Below are positions 1 through 15,173 of a stretch of DNA of 64,000 nt, in pieces (positions within the stretch are counted from its first letter, which is position 1; the number at the start of each line of letters is the position of its first letter). The DNA is taken from the NCBI GenBank assembly GCA_014529385.2, contig CM043949.1, positions 110,017,977 to 110,081,976 of the forward strand. The letters run 5' to 3'. The stretch is from Adiantum capillus-veneris (taxonomy: Eukaryota > Streptophyta > Polypodiopsida > Polypodiales > Pteridaceae). Both the position numbers and the translations under genes were made by a program. The notes under the pieces were generated by a model. That model was not told the DNA's origin, made no database searches, and worked only from the letters and a program-made list of their open reading frames with translations.

Positions 1-1139
1 TGTGTGTTCCAATAACAATATAACATATACACCAAAGAATCCTTTCAAATTACAAAAAACACTAGAAACTATGTCAATGAAAAGGTGATATAATTCTCAT
101 TCATCATACAGAACAATCTTTATACACAAGTAGCAAAATCAACAGTCTGCCATCTTCAAGCCAAGGAACTTTGAAAACCATAGTTGAGAAGGTAACCCTC
201 AACATATAGTTAGCATTGGCACCGTATGCATGTGATGCATGGGTATTCCACATGTTATAGATGTCAACCAACTAGATTGCTTTCAAAGACCACAGATAGT
301 AAAAAACCATAACATATATTCACAAGGGGTTGCAGGAGGGAAACCAAATGGAGCCCTTTTTACTTTGCAAGTTCTCATGAGATAAGGTTGGAGACGAGTT
401 TATGAGGTTTTTTAGCCCCAAAGTGGGTCACATATACACGTTTCTTAACTTTAGAAAGTTTGGCATTAATTGCCGCATTAGACTAGATGTATTGATACCA
501 ATTGTATCACTTATGACTATATATACTTATCAAAGAAGTGTTTACAAGGATTATCTATAAATTGTTATTTAAAACAAAACCAAACACCAAAAAATCTCCA
601 ACTATTGTTGCAGTATCCTTCGTAATCCCAAGGAAGGAACCTCTTACATGCCACCATCCAAGAACACAAGCACATCAGAATTGGCATTACTTGGGAAGAC
701 ACCTAGGTATCAATGACTCCTTCCCCTTGTTATCAATGTCCAAAATTACCAAGAAACTAACAGCTAAACGACGATCAGATTTATGACAAAAAGAAAATGG
801 ACCACATTTTGGATATCTTTAAGATTATGTATGCTTATCAATTTCTATTCAAAATCTGCAAAAGTATTCTTATTTCTATGCTATGAAAAGTCCTTGTAAT
901 CCAAGGTCCCCACAACAGATTAAAGTCAAGAATTTATTGATATTCATCATAAAAAAATCCCTCTTTTAACATGTCTGAATGAATAAAATGAGCCCTTATT
1001 TTAGGAGTTTTTCCCAAAAATTGTATATAAAAACCCCTTATTTTAATATATCTCTATTAAATTGCCTAATTTTTTTCAATTTTAAAACCCCTCTTTTCAA
1101 ACTCACGTTATACATTAGCATGATTACATAGTGCAACCC
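1..1139. other. AT-rich sequence, no gene recognised
   Basis: No open frame here resembles a known protein and no terminal repeats are visible. The right edge, about position 1140, is where recognisable gypsy gag-region homology begins abruptly. The sequence to the left does not match the interior of the related element at 57046-60600, so this is probably the older flanking DNA or an unrelated repeat. Confidence 0.5.
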
Positions 1140-3050
1140 CCCAGGGCTCGCTATCCCTTGAAAGCAATGTCGGCCGTTACAGATTCTCCCATCCCAAAAG
1201 CTTGAATTCCCAACTTGGTGGCCAACTCCGTTGATATGAAGTTGTGAGTAGACCTAGGGTGAAAAAAGATGAAGGCATCATGCTCCGTTACCTTTTCTCA
1301 AGCATAGGAGAGAGGTACAAGAATGATATCCATGTCCTTTCTCCCTACACTTAAAACATTTATGGTCCTTGCAAAAATCTTCAAGCTCTTCAAGAGATAG
1401 TTTTTTTTTACCTTTGTAAACTCCCTTCTCCTTGGACTGATTGTTGTTGTTGTGGTTGTTGGAATTGCCTTGGGAAGAATTTTGGGCATTGGTTTTCCAT
1501 TTGGCATTACTTTTGTCTTTATTTTCCATGAGCTTGACATTTCCGTCTAGCCCCTTGTTGGAAGTTTATGTGCAAATCAACCATGGTGTGGTGGATTACT
1601 TTGGTGATAGAACTAGGCCATTGAGAGTTGACATACTTGGCAATTTCTTCAGGTAATCCCGCACAAAACTATTTCTTTTGTTCGCAAAGTCTATCTTTTG
1701 GAAGACAATAGCCTTGAGATGTAAATCCCAAAACTTGTCTATATATTTGTGAATAGACTCATGAGAGAGAAGCTTCAAATTGTGCCATTAGATAATCACT
1801 TTGTCCTTTGTATTGCTTGCAAGGAATTGCTTCATGATGTAAACTCATAGATTTTTCCATGTCTTTGGGGCTTTGCCATTGCCTTGAAGACTAGCCCACC
1901 ATTGACGAGCCGATTTTTAGAAGTGCATAGCTAGATGGTGTAGCTTGGAGGACTCCATGAAGCCCTCGTCTCCAAAGGCCACATCAAATTGTTGGATGAA
2001 GGCCAATACTTTGTCAGTGGCACCAAAGGTTCCATCATAGGTGAAAAAAGAGATACTCTTTCCTCCCTCTTTGAACTTCTTGAGCTTTTGTGACCTTTGT
2101 CATGCAGGGTATGTTTTACGATGTCCTCCCCTCTTCTTTTCTCTAGGAGAATAGCCATAGATTTCATTGGAAGAGGAGGAAGGTGAAGAAGAAGGAGAAG
2201 AGGGTGACCTCTTTCTTGCCCTTTTCTTCCTTTGTTTCCTCTCTTCCCTTTCGGAGTGACGAGGAGAAGGACTGTGTGTTGATCTTTTCCTCTCGGGATG
2301 AGTTGGTGATCATCTAGACTGCCATCTTCGTGGATCCACGTCTTCAAAAGAACTTAAAGTTTCATTAATTTCTTGCTCTTTGCATTCCTCCTCTCGTATA
2401 GGAGAGAGTCTTCTTTTGGGGGTCTCATCAAGAGGCCTCCTAAGCGCTCTCTCCTCTTGGAGAGGAAGGGTAATCCCATAAGCGCAAAGTTGTTGAAGAG
2501 TAACTTTGGCTTGCAAAGCAAGGCTGCTCATAGATTGCTGCAACCTAGTGACAAGATAATTGGCAAACATGGGGGCATCATCATTAGCAACTTCATGTGC
2601 AAAATCAAAGTTATTAATGTTCATTTTTCTCTCTTGTTTATTGTCATCCATGTTAACAAAATTTGTACCTACTTAGTGTATGCTTTGGCAATTCAAAACC
2701 TTAGTTGCCACTCCACTTAGCCTCTGAAAATCGACACTTAAGTATCTACACCCACAGCTTGAAGTGGTTAATTATAGAGAGTAGTGGAGTGGGTCTAATA
2801 TTTCAAAATTGCCAAGGGCTAGCTCCTTTCGGACTTCTTATGGCTCAATAATGGGAAAGCCGTAGGCAAGTCTAAAAAGACCCCATTATTAAGTCCAAAG
2901 CTCCCGAGGTGTGCACCATATCCCACATAGTGGACTCAATAAAATTGATAATAGATCCCAGTCCCACTTACCCTAATATAATTAACAAAATCAACTATCT
3001 ATAGGATACTTAAGGACCTCTCTTCTTAAGCAAGAAAACAGAAACCAAAT

Positions 3051-3062
3051 GCTCTAATACCA
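3051..3062 (-). other. Primer binding site, initiator tRNA-Met type
   Basis: The plus strand reads GCTCTAATACCA directly inside the LTR edge. Its complement differs by one base from the common plant primer site TGGTATCAGAGC, which pairs with the 3' end of initiator tRNA-Met. Confidence 0.75.
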
Positions 3063-3063
3063 A

Positions 3064-4653
3064 TGTAATGGAAATGGCCTATTAACTTTGAGAGTAGCAG
3101 AAATTACAGAAGGTACTTTGTGAGCATAGAGGGTGAACTTAATTGATGTTGACAAAATAAACACAGAATTTAGTTAACTTGGCATGAATAATACTTTTGC
3201 AAGAGAGAGAGTTTAGAGAACATGACAACAGTTGAGGACCGGATTTATGTGGAGCCGGCGGTCTCCCCTCCAATAGGCAGTTGTATTATAGTTTCTCCCA
3301 TCAAGAGAGACTTGGTACAATACAATCTTTGTGTTCCTTGTGACTTAGGTGATACAATGAAGATGGAAAGCTTCATGCATCATGAGCATAACATAAACTT
3401 TGTAGAAAGCATTAACTATCCCAAGCCTCAGTCCCAAGGCCTCAAACACCTTCGAAGGTCGAGAGAGCTAGCGGGGAATGAGGGTAGGGAAGAGAAAGAA
3501 GAAACATTTCATAGGAGAAATAATTAGTTCCTCACTTATCATCACTCTTCTTGCTAGCATACATAATAGCATAGTAATGAATATGGAGAAGATGGCAAGC
3601 TTAAGCATTGAATCATGACTCTTAGTTGGATTTGCTTTCCATAGCCAAGAGTGTTGGTGTAGGCTCTCAACTTCTTTACTAGCTTGGAGAAGGAGATGAA
3701 GCTCTTGCACTTTGCACTTCACACAATGAGAGTGTGTGTGAGTGTGTGTGGGAGAGTATACCCTTCAAGTAACCCACTAGATTTCTTTGGTCGACCCCTC
3801 CTTGTAGATCATGCTTGAAGCTCATTGGACCCCTCCAGGCCTAGCCAATCACAAGCAAGAGTCATATCAAGCAAGCATGCTAGCCTTGGGACAAGTGTCC
3901 CCCTTTCCCCTTTGAGATAGAGTACTTGATAAATGCTAAAACAATTAATTAAATTTACTTAATTATCATTGGACCCCTTGGGAGGCTAACCAATAGGCTT
4001 TGGACACTCCTTGAGGGTAACCTGGCTAGGAGCTTGACATGTGTCCCGCTTGCCTCTTGACCAAGGGGCTCCCTTTGGGAGAGAGAGTGGTCAAGCAACC
4101 ACCCCCCTACTTGCATGGCTCGCCCCCTCTTTGTAGGGATAAGATTTGACTTTTGTGACACCTCAAGCCCCTCAACCTTGGGCCCATTTCTCACCACAAG
4201 CTCGGCCCTTAAGCCCCTCAACCTTGGGACCAGTTCCCACCTCAAGTACAACCCTATCATCTCAAGCATGACAAGCACCTCCAACATCTCAATCCTCAAG
4301 AACTTCAAGCATCTCAAGCATATCAGTCATCAGGCACGACAAGCACCTCAAGCTTGGGCCAATTCCCACCTCAAGCACAACCCTAGCTTACCTAAGGTCA
4401 AAGGACTTTTAACACTAACTATTGGAGGTCTTCAATGAAGGTAACCCTAAGGTATTTAAGCTCCATTGGTTAGCCTTTCTCTTTGATAGACCATCTCTCA
4501 TTTGGGCCCCTTTACCATTGGCCCCGTGGTTGAGATAGATCTGTAAGCACATGTCTATATACTAACCCTTGTTCCTGTTTATTCTCCCACATTAAGTGAT
4601 CAGTTTAATATGGGGAAAACATTTGGGTTGGTTAGATATTAGATTTTATGACA
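3064..4653 (-). repeat. LTR of the gypsy fossil (5' LTR), ~1590 bp
   Basis: It starts TGTAAT and ends ATGACA on the plus strand. It has the same length and layout as the LTRs of the young element (1595 bp), including the shared block near position 3222-3400 and the CCACATTAAGTGATCAGTTTAATATG-like end, here given only in part. The 3' partner LTR is not in the window, so target duplication and age cannot be measured. Confidence 0.85.
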
Positions 4654-7675
<3,022 letters not shown>

Positions 7676-8975
7676 CTAGTTTGGTACCAAAATAGGACAC
7701 TTAAGTGCCCCTTTTTTTACAGATTTGAATTGAATGCTACTTGCATCAAACAATGTATTTAAGAAAACCCTTTTCATATGCTTAAATATATTAGCTAGAG
7801 AGTCTTATAAAAATATAACATTGCATTTTAGAAGTTATTACAATCAAGAAATATACTCATCAAGTGGACCCCCGTAAGACTACGATTCATGCTTTGAAGA
7901 AATCTACTTTATAAGCTCAAGAAAAAATGAAGAGATCTTGTAGAAGATTCTACGCAACTTTTTCACAGTTGTGCTATACATAAATGCAAGTTTCATTTGC
8001 AAAAAACTTAGTTAGGAGTATAGAAAATAATGGAAAGTTTTACGTGTTTGATATGCCCATTTGAAGATTATCATTGTATACAAAGAAAAATATTTTTTTG
8101 ATGTAATTGTGAGTTTAAGAAAATGATGCATTGCTTATTATATCCATTGAGGGCTCAAGGTAAGTAGAAGTGCTTCAATAAGCCACAATTATTGGATTAT
8201 TTCAAATAATCAAAATTGCATATGCAAAAACTTTGATAATTTAAGTCTTGAGACAAAAGCATTCAAAACCTCAAATAGCTTCAAAATTTCCATGTAGATC
8301 AGCTAAATGTGTCAAAGTACATTATATGGACACAATTGGGGCACCTCAAACATTGGTCTCAATGTTATTGTGGAGGACTCAAGATTTTCAAGAGTTTTTG
8401 CACAATAAAAAATCAAAGATAGGGTTCAAGCAATGAGAATTAATTCATCAAGGGAGCCAAAAAAATACGTTATGCTTTCAACATAAAAAGTCATTTTCAG
8501 TTGTCAAATTGTACTAGAATAGCCCCAATTCCATGAGAGGACCTTTAAAAGCCAAAATTATGCTCTTAGTCAACACAAGCTCAAATATGAAATTATGTCT
8601 ATAACTTCTAAGTGACTTTGAAACTATTCCTTGAAGGTCATTTCATTGTTTTGTAACACTAAGTTCTAGCATTTGGCTTTTATAACATTAAAAATGTCAT
8701 CTCTGCAAAAATATATGTAAGGATTTTATGATTTTTATGGCAAAATAGTTTGTAATTCTACTAAAATTTATGAGTTAGAACTTACCACAATTTTTTCCAT
8801 AGGACTTGTATTTTGACATGGAGAAAAATAAAATGTTTTTTTCCGTCATAACCAACCTGTGGTACAAGCAAGCTGTAAAAAACTTCTTTCTAGCTTCACA
8901 AATAAATTGCCAAAGCTAGGTAGAAAAACAGGATACTTTAGTGTCTCAAGACACTTGAGTGTCCAATTACAAGAC
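7676..8975 (+). repeat. ~1.3 kb dispersed repeat, copy A, with imperfect terminal inverted repeats
   Basis: This segment aligns over its whole length with 44730-46065. Its left end begins TTAGCACTAGTTTGGTAC. The reverse complement of its right end begins TTAGCACTAGTCTTGTAATT, so the two ends form an imperfect inverted repeat, and a GGACACT..AAGTG motif follows on both sides. It has no convincing protein-coding frame: the short frame at 8248-8436 has a homolog in copy B but does not look like a conserved protein. It looks like a non-autonomous DNA element with decayed ends. No clear target duplication was found, so the class is uncertain. Confidence 0.6.
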
Positions 8976-9365
8976 TAGTGCTAATTAGGCACATAACCAT
9001 TTATGGACCACAACATAGCCACAAGCTTTTCTATATGAAACTACTAGGGCAAACATGGCAATGGACATGCTTCAACGTAATGTCTACCTTAAATGTGCAA
9101 AGACAAGCAATGTCCGTGGTATGAAAGACCTTGCCTAGAGAGTATTAAAGAAATCATCTATTACCTTGGCTACTAGAAATTTGGTCGATCTCACCCATTT
9201 GTCGATGACAAAAATGGGTTTACAAAGCTGATGGTAGAATTAGGTTTGCAAAGTCGATGTAAGATGACCTATTTTGGGATTCTACAAAATTAAACAGACA
9301 GATGTGTACAATTGATTAATGATGGCTTACATGATGTTAAGCATTGGGGTTTTTGCACCATGTTT
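8976..9365. other. Short spacer before CACTA copy E1, no gene
   Basis: Nothing recognisable was seen between the repeat copy A and the CACTACAAGAGGTT terminus at 9366. Confidence 0.5.
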
Positions 9366-9379
9366 CACTACAAGAGGTT
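9366..9379 (+). repeat. CACTA left terminal inverted repeat (E1)
   Basis: CACTACAAGAGGTT matches the 14-bp termini of E2. CACTACAAGA is the usual start of plant CACTA elements. Confidence 0.9.
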
Positions 9380-9586
9380 CTTCGTATTAGAGACGCTAGC
9401 AGTGTGACGCTCAAAAGATAAAATCCATGGTGTCCTTATGAGTGTCGCTATGAGCATTGCTATTTTCTTTCTTGCATAGCGAGACTCATAGCGACGCCGA
9501 CAGGGATAAAAAATAAACCGAGAGCGTCAAAAAATTAGATCTCAGATCTAAGTTTCAGCGCTCTTGCAAAAGAGGTAAACCCGTGC

Positions 9587-9588
<2 letters not shown>

Positions 9589-9627
<39 letters not shown>

Positions 9628-9739
9628 TCCCTCCCCCCACCCCCACACACACACAGAGGAGAAGAAGGAGAGCCAAGTATTCTCCTTCCTTCTCCTCCAT
9701 CTCATGTTCCCTTCCCCTCTTTCTCTCTCTCCCTCTCAA

Positions 9740-9784
<45 letters not shown>

Positions 9785-9902
9785 TTGTGTGTTTTTGAGA
9801 GAGAGAGAGAGAGAATGTACATGCATAAACAAAACACATACACACATTGAATGTACAAAAAATTACACAAACATGCATAAACAAAGAATGCATACACACA
9901 TT

Positions 9903-9959
<57 letters not shown>

Positions 9960-10010
9960 AAAGAGAGAGAGAGGAGGAGAAGATGAAAAGAGAGAGGTAA
10001 GGGGAGAAAA

Positions 10011-10050
<40 letters not shown>
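9589..10050. repeat. Dense GA/TC/CA microsatellite block in the head of E1
   Basis: Several (TC)n, (CA)n and (GA)n runs lie here, for example 9589-9624, 9740-9782, 9908-9958 and 10014-10050. They are separated by short unique words such as CATGCATAAACAAA that also occur in the matching minisatellite of E2 (31973-32195). The block is thus inherited from the common ancestor of the two copies. Confidence 0.9.
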
Positions 10051-10053
<3 letters not shown>

Positions 10054-10404
10054 GTAGAGAAAATATAAATTAATGAAATGTTATATAAAGATTTAGGATT
10101 ATGTTAGATTTAAAATTACATTTTTAAGATTAAGTTAGATTAAGATCTAAAATTAGGTTAGATTACATTTAACTTATATTTAAAATTTATGCTAAATTTA
10201 AAATTAGGTTAGACTTAATATTAGGTCAAGATTAATTAAGTTAGATTACATTTACATTTAGGTTAGATTTAAGATTAAGTTAGATTTAGGTTTATGTTGA
10301 GTTTAAGATTAGATTAGATTTAGATTTATGTTAGATTTAAGATTAGGACAAGATTTAAGCTCAGCTAGGTTAAATTTAGATTTAGATTTAAGCTAGGTTT
10401 TAGG

Positions 10405-10558
10405 GCATGTCAATGAAGGTGGAGTTCCAGCTAAGCTCAAGGCTTTGCCCAAAGAGCAAACACTAGGTACACAATGCAATGAACTGTCCCATCAGAATCT
10501 AACACCTATTAACTCACCCACTAACCATGTTCAATTAGCTCAGAATCACCATACATTC
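10405..10558 (+). other. Unrelated inserted fragment within the TTAGATTTA-rich zone of E1
   Basis: About 150 bp of normal-complexity sequence sits between two stretches of TTAGATTTA-type low-complexity DNA (10080-10400 and 10555-10590) and has no counterpart in E2. In the element's sense direction it has an open frame beginning GHVNEGGVPAKLKALPKEQ, with no stop until the flanking repeat resumes. No family was recognised. By position and surroundings it matches the zone of E2 that carries the captured HMA fragment, so it may be another captured piece of host DNA. Confidence 0.4.
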
Positions 10559-11009
10559 AATTAGGTTAGATTTAAGATTAGATTTTGGATTTAGTTTTTA
10601 TATTAAAAAAGCCTACCTTCAGGATTACAAAAGAAAATTGGAGTGAGGCCAAGATCCCTCTCTTCCTCTCTACGGATTCAATCTTAAGTTGGAAAGCTTT
10701 CAACGGCATGATACTCAAATTGGAGGCCAACATGTAATGTGCACAGTAATCCCTCGAACAAGGATATGTTGTGAAGAGATGTTAAGATGTTGTGAATTGC
10801 TACAGCTAAAGAAGAGGCAAAGGGGTTTTGACCACTACAGGCATTGCCATGTAGACATGGATGTGTAGATTTCTCGTACCCACAAATATAGGCGTTGACC
10901 AATAAAGACGAGATTATAACCCGGTGGTTCTGATCTCCATGCACCTCTAGACCGAGGTGTGCGGAGATCGGACATGACTAGAGAATGTGAGGTAGTTCAC
11001 AGTGTGATT

Positions 11010-11011
<2 letters not shown>

Positions 11012-11080
<69 letters not shown>
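11012..11080 (+). repeat. (GA)n tract in the leader of the E1 tnpD-like gene
   Basis: About 34 GA units end 66 bases before the inferred ATG at 11147. The other CACTA copy has the same tract at the same place (30541-30599, as TC on the plus strand). Confidence 0.95.
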
Positions 11081-11083
<3 letters not shown>

Positions 11084-11146
11084 AAGATGGAGGATGCCAA
11101 TAGAAGATTAAATTTATGTACAGGGTATAAGGTTTTTACATTCATT

Positions 11147-14100
11147 ATGAGTAGTGAGGACAATGTGGGGCCCTCCAACCGAAACACCTATCTCTCAACA
11201 AGGATCTTATGTCCTTGTAATCAATGCAAACATGTTGTGCGACGGACAAGACGCGTTTCTTTGTTGCACGTTCACAAATTTGGCGAGTTTGATCTATCTA
11301 TTATAGATCAAGTTGTTGCCAATTATAACTCGGCAGACTCTGACACTAGCCAACAGGCAACAATCTTGCAACCCACTAGACGTATTCGCAGGTGCTTTGG
11401 TCAAGCAGTATACGTGAGACCACAAGATGTAGCCTTTGACAGCTGTGAGGATGATCATGTAGACCACATTCCCAATGACTCTATGTTTGAGCCCGAGATC
11501 GATGAAATGATAAAGACGATCATGGATTCAAAAAGGCTTATTTATGATGATATGAAAAGTGAAGCCAGTACGCCATTGTATGATGAAGCACGTGTGTCTA
11601 GATTGAAGGTGCTCCTGGTTCTTCTCAACATGCAGGCAAAGTTTGGATGGAGTGACACTAGCATCACAGTGCTTTTCAGGTGATCTATTACAATGTGTTT
11701 AGTTCAATAAAATACTCTAGATGTATAATGATCTGATAGATTACTTACACAAGTGTATCGCATTTTTTTCACTGTGTAGATTGCCAAAGAGCACATACTG
11801 CCAGCTAATAATGTTATGACAGATTCCAAAGAGGAAGCAAGAAAGATCTTGCAAAACTTGGGGATGGATTACAATTCGATTCACGCTTGTCCTAACGACT
11901 GCATTCTTTTTAGACGGGAACAAATAGACATGGAGAAGTGTCCAAAATGTGATTTCGAGAGATATCGAGTAGATCTCCACGGACCAAAAATTCCACAGAA
12001 GGTTTTGCAACACTTTCCTCTGCTTCCTTGCATCAATCATTCCTCCGAATGTAGGTCCATGGCCGCCCTAGCATCATGGCATGAGGAGAATAGATCTTCG
12101 GATGGTGTGCTACGGATTCCTGCAGATTGTGTAGCCTGGATATATATAGACGACACATGGCCGGATTTTGCCAGGGAAGCTTGAAATTTGCACTTAGGGC
12201 TGGCTATGGATGGCATAAATCCATTGGTCAGAGGTCAACATCTTACAGTGTATGGCCCGTTGTCATCATCAACTACAACATTCTCCCATGGGCTGACTAC
12301 CAAGAAAGGGCACCTGTTTCTAAGCTTGATTGTGCCGGGGCGGTATAAAGTGAATAATATGGATGTGTATCTTTGTCCACTATTGGAAGAGCTACAACAA
12401 TTGTGGATTGGCATTGAAGTGGTGGATATGAGCCGACACACAAGTCGACGGAATACTTTGATCAGAGGCATTCTAATGTGGACCATGCATGACTATCCCG
12501 GACTAACAAAATGCTCAGGTGATTTATACTCAAACTCAAACACTATAAATCTTGGTTTTTCTCAAGCTTATCTATTGTCGTGTGTGTATATGCAGGGCTT
12601 CAAAAAAGCAGATACAGAGCATGTGTCACATGTGGACCTAGACTTAATGCACGTCGGACGCCCTCACTGAAGAAGCAAATCTACGAAGGTCATCAAGCGC
12701 ATCTGCTAGAGAATTATGAGTTACGCAATGGTTTTTTGAAAAGAGAGCCACGGAGGATGTCTGCACAAGCATGGTTAGAGTTGAAGGAGATGTGTGATGA
12801 CGGTTTGCCCCAAGGAGGAAGAGACTCTCTCTATGGTACGAGTTACCATATTGGCCCAGACTCATGATCAATCACTTGCTCGATCCAATGCACATATTCA
12901 AGAATGTGGGTAATCTACTGTGGGACCATCTAATCGGCAAGAATGATACTTTGGGAGCCAAAGTTGACCTTAGAAATGTGGATTGTATGGAGCAATATTG
13001 GCTGTAGACAGCTCTCGATGGATTGATAGAACTCCCTAAAGCGCCATGGATTTTGACAGGAGCCCAAGAACGCAAAGTAAAAGACACCATTCGATCTGTG
13101 CGGACCCCCATTGGCGTAATGCACTCGCTAAGAACGTGTTTCACTAAAGAAGGGAAACTTATTGGTTTGAAGTCACACGACTGGCATAAAATGTGTCAAG
13201 TATGTTTGAAGTTAAAACATAGTGGGAATTGTGTAACAAATTTGTGTGTGGACTTTAATATCATTGCTAGACGTGTTTTGCAGTTTATTTTACTGGTGGC
13301 CATTGAAAGATGTTTGTCTCTTGACGTCCGTACCACAATCTACAAACTTGCGAAGTTGGTGCAATGGATCTCACAAAAGGAGATCCATGTAGACTCTATA
13401 CCATTCGCCAAACTAAACGTTGTGGAGGTTGTGTGCATGTTTGAGAAACACTTTTCTACTACCATCATGCTAACCATTCAAGTGCATCTTCTTGTTTACA
13501 TAGTTGATGAGGTGGAAATAGCTGGCACAGTATATTCCAAATGCATGTTCTTTTTAGAATGTTTCATGAAAATTCTCAAGGGATATGTGCGTCAAAAGGC
13601 ATGTCCAGAGGGTATCATGGCAGAAGGTTGGCTGGTATCAGTGTCCCTAGTTTACATTGGAGAGTGGCCGGACAGATTTGATAAATCCCAAGCCACGCTA
13701 TGGCAAACCATAGATGATGAGCGCATATCTGGGATTGTCATGTGCAATCTGGGTGTTGAGAAGAAGATGACGGAAGATCTAGAGACTAAAATCAATCGAT
13801 TTTGCATGCTTCACAATCCAGTGATGCAAAAGTGGATTTCACAATACAAGGATGCAAAGCAAGAGTGACAAAGGGCACGGATCAAGTGGAGACTGGGAAG
13901 ACAACCACCGATGCAGTATCCGGTAGGACTTGAGAGCCTACCAACATTCATGAGCTTAAGATGGTTGCACAACCAATCAAAAAGCACACAACAATGCGGT
14001 GAAGAAGTGACTGAGGAGTGGGAGTACTCTCAAGGTTGTGCGACCAAGGTAGTTTGCAATGTACGACTTGCAACTTTCTAGATGTTTGAACGGCCACTCA

Positions 14101-14869
14101 TAGTCTTTGTTGGTTGTAGTATAAGTCATACATAGCAGCATGGTGTAAAGGTTGACATTTTAGGATGGAACGAATCGACAAAAAGCGTTTTACACAAGAT
14201 TGTGGAATCATGGCAAAATTTGAACAGTCTAGTCGACGACGGTCCTCTGATGCAGATCCTGTGGTGGCGGAACTCACTTACTTTGGCACACTACAAGAGA
14301 TTTTGAGGATTGATTATAGAGGATTTTTTGTTGACTTGTTTGACGTGCAATGGTTCAAGATAAACATGGTTGGTTGCAATGCTACTGTGTACAGCGGAGA
14401 GTCTGGTTTCTTTGAGGTGGATTCAACTAAAAAATGGACCGACCTAAGAGACACTTTCGTACTACCCAAGTATTGTGAACAAGTAAGTCTGTAAAATATT
14501 TAACATCCAATTTTAGAAGTTCTGTGCTTGGAAGCACTCATGTAAGTTATGTGGCTCTCGCAGGTGGTATTTCATCCTACAAAGTTTGCATCAAACTGGT
14601 GATACGTCATAGAGGTAGCTCCTCATAGTGAACGGACGTATGAGGGTTACCATGTGCCAATCATAGAGGCATCAGTGGAGGAGATTGGAGAGGATGCTCA
14701 GTCAGAAGCCGCTGAGGTGGTGGCAGACAAGCATCAAGCTGCTACTCTCTATGAGATGCATGCAGAGGGTCTACAAAATGAAATGGAAGACATCTCCCTA
14801 AATGGAGAGCTCTATATAGTGATAGGGAGTTATTATGAGGTATGCGAGGATGAGAGAGAGACCTATTAA
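11147..14869 (+). pseudogene. tnpD-like CACTA transposase (TNP2 family), decayed, E1
   Basis: In this family the protein is the catalytic transposase that cuts CACTA ends. Exons were read by comparison with E2 and GT/AG sites. Exon 1 begins MSSEDNVGP and carries a Transpos_assoc-like Cys motif (CPCNQCKH). Exon 2 (~11779-12519) has CPKC and the Transposase_21/TNP2 block with LSLIVPGRYKV and MDVYL. Exon 3 (~12596-13197) leads to LKSHDWHKMCQ. Exon 4 (~13284-14047) is the DUF4218 region (ILKGYVRQKACPEG). Exons 5-6 (14161-14869) are DUF4216-like with an acidic tail. It is broken by TGA at 12182, TAG at 13005, TGA at 13866, a TAA or TGA-type stop near 14600, and at least two frameshifts (after about 12210 and near 12820). 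Three of these stops sit where E2 has CGA or CGCAA, consistent with CpG decay. The start at 11147 is supported by the matching ATG of E2; the frame also opens further upstream at 11087. Confidence 0.85.
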
Positions 14870-15039
14870 AGCCATAAACATTGTATTTGAACAATTTTGC
14901 TCCGTTTTATAATCCATATTGTATTCACGTGGCTTTTTTCATTCTTGTCCATTCTTGTCTATATGCTTCTGTTGTTGAACACCTTGTCGTTGATGTGGTC
15001 GTATACAATAACGCATGATAAGATTTCATATGAGTCCTC

Positions 15040-15072
15040 TCTCTCTCTCTCTGTCTCTCTCTCTCTCTCTCT
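15040..15072. repeat. (TC)n microsatellite between the E1 genes
   Basis: An imperfect TC run in the spacer between the tnpD-like and tnpA-like genes. It has no coding potential. Confidence 0.9.
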
Positions 15073-15173
15073 ACACAGGAATCTCTCTCCCTATTATCGA
15101 TAGTATACATTATAACTTGTCCATATTCTCTTCTTCATTCATTATTAAGATTAAATTTTCGTGTGTTTACTGC

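Larger units (their letters stand above)
1140..4653 (-). mobile_element. Ty3/gypsy LTR retrotransposon fossil (partial: 5' LTR, primer site, gag)
   Basis: On the minus strand this region holds a 5' LTR (3064-4653), a primer binding site and a gag region. It is clearly related to the younger element at 55451-64000. Shared features include the gag stretch with a CCHC-type zinc knuckle (CFKCREKGHGYHSC, near 1320-1375), the serine/arginine-rich N-terminal half and the start of the protease region, where homology stops at about 1140. Protease core, reverse transcriptase, RNase H, integrase and the 3' LTR are absent from the window. The copy is broken, with multiple breaks, and is much more diverged from the 55451 element than that element's two LTRs are from each other, so it is an older insertion of the same family. 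Confidence 0.85.

Noticed and set aside
10375-10420. Telomere-like TTTAGGG word, and CTAAACCCTAAACC at about 30852
   Set aside because: Only one or two units within TTAGATTTA-rich DNA of the CACTA heads. This is too short for an interstitial telomere array.
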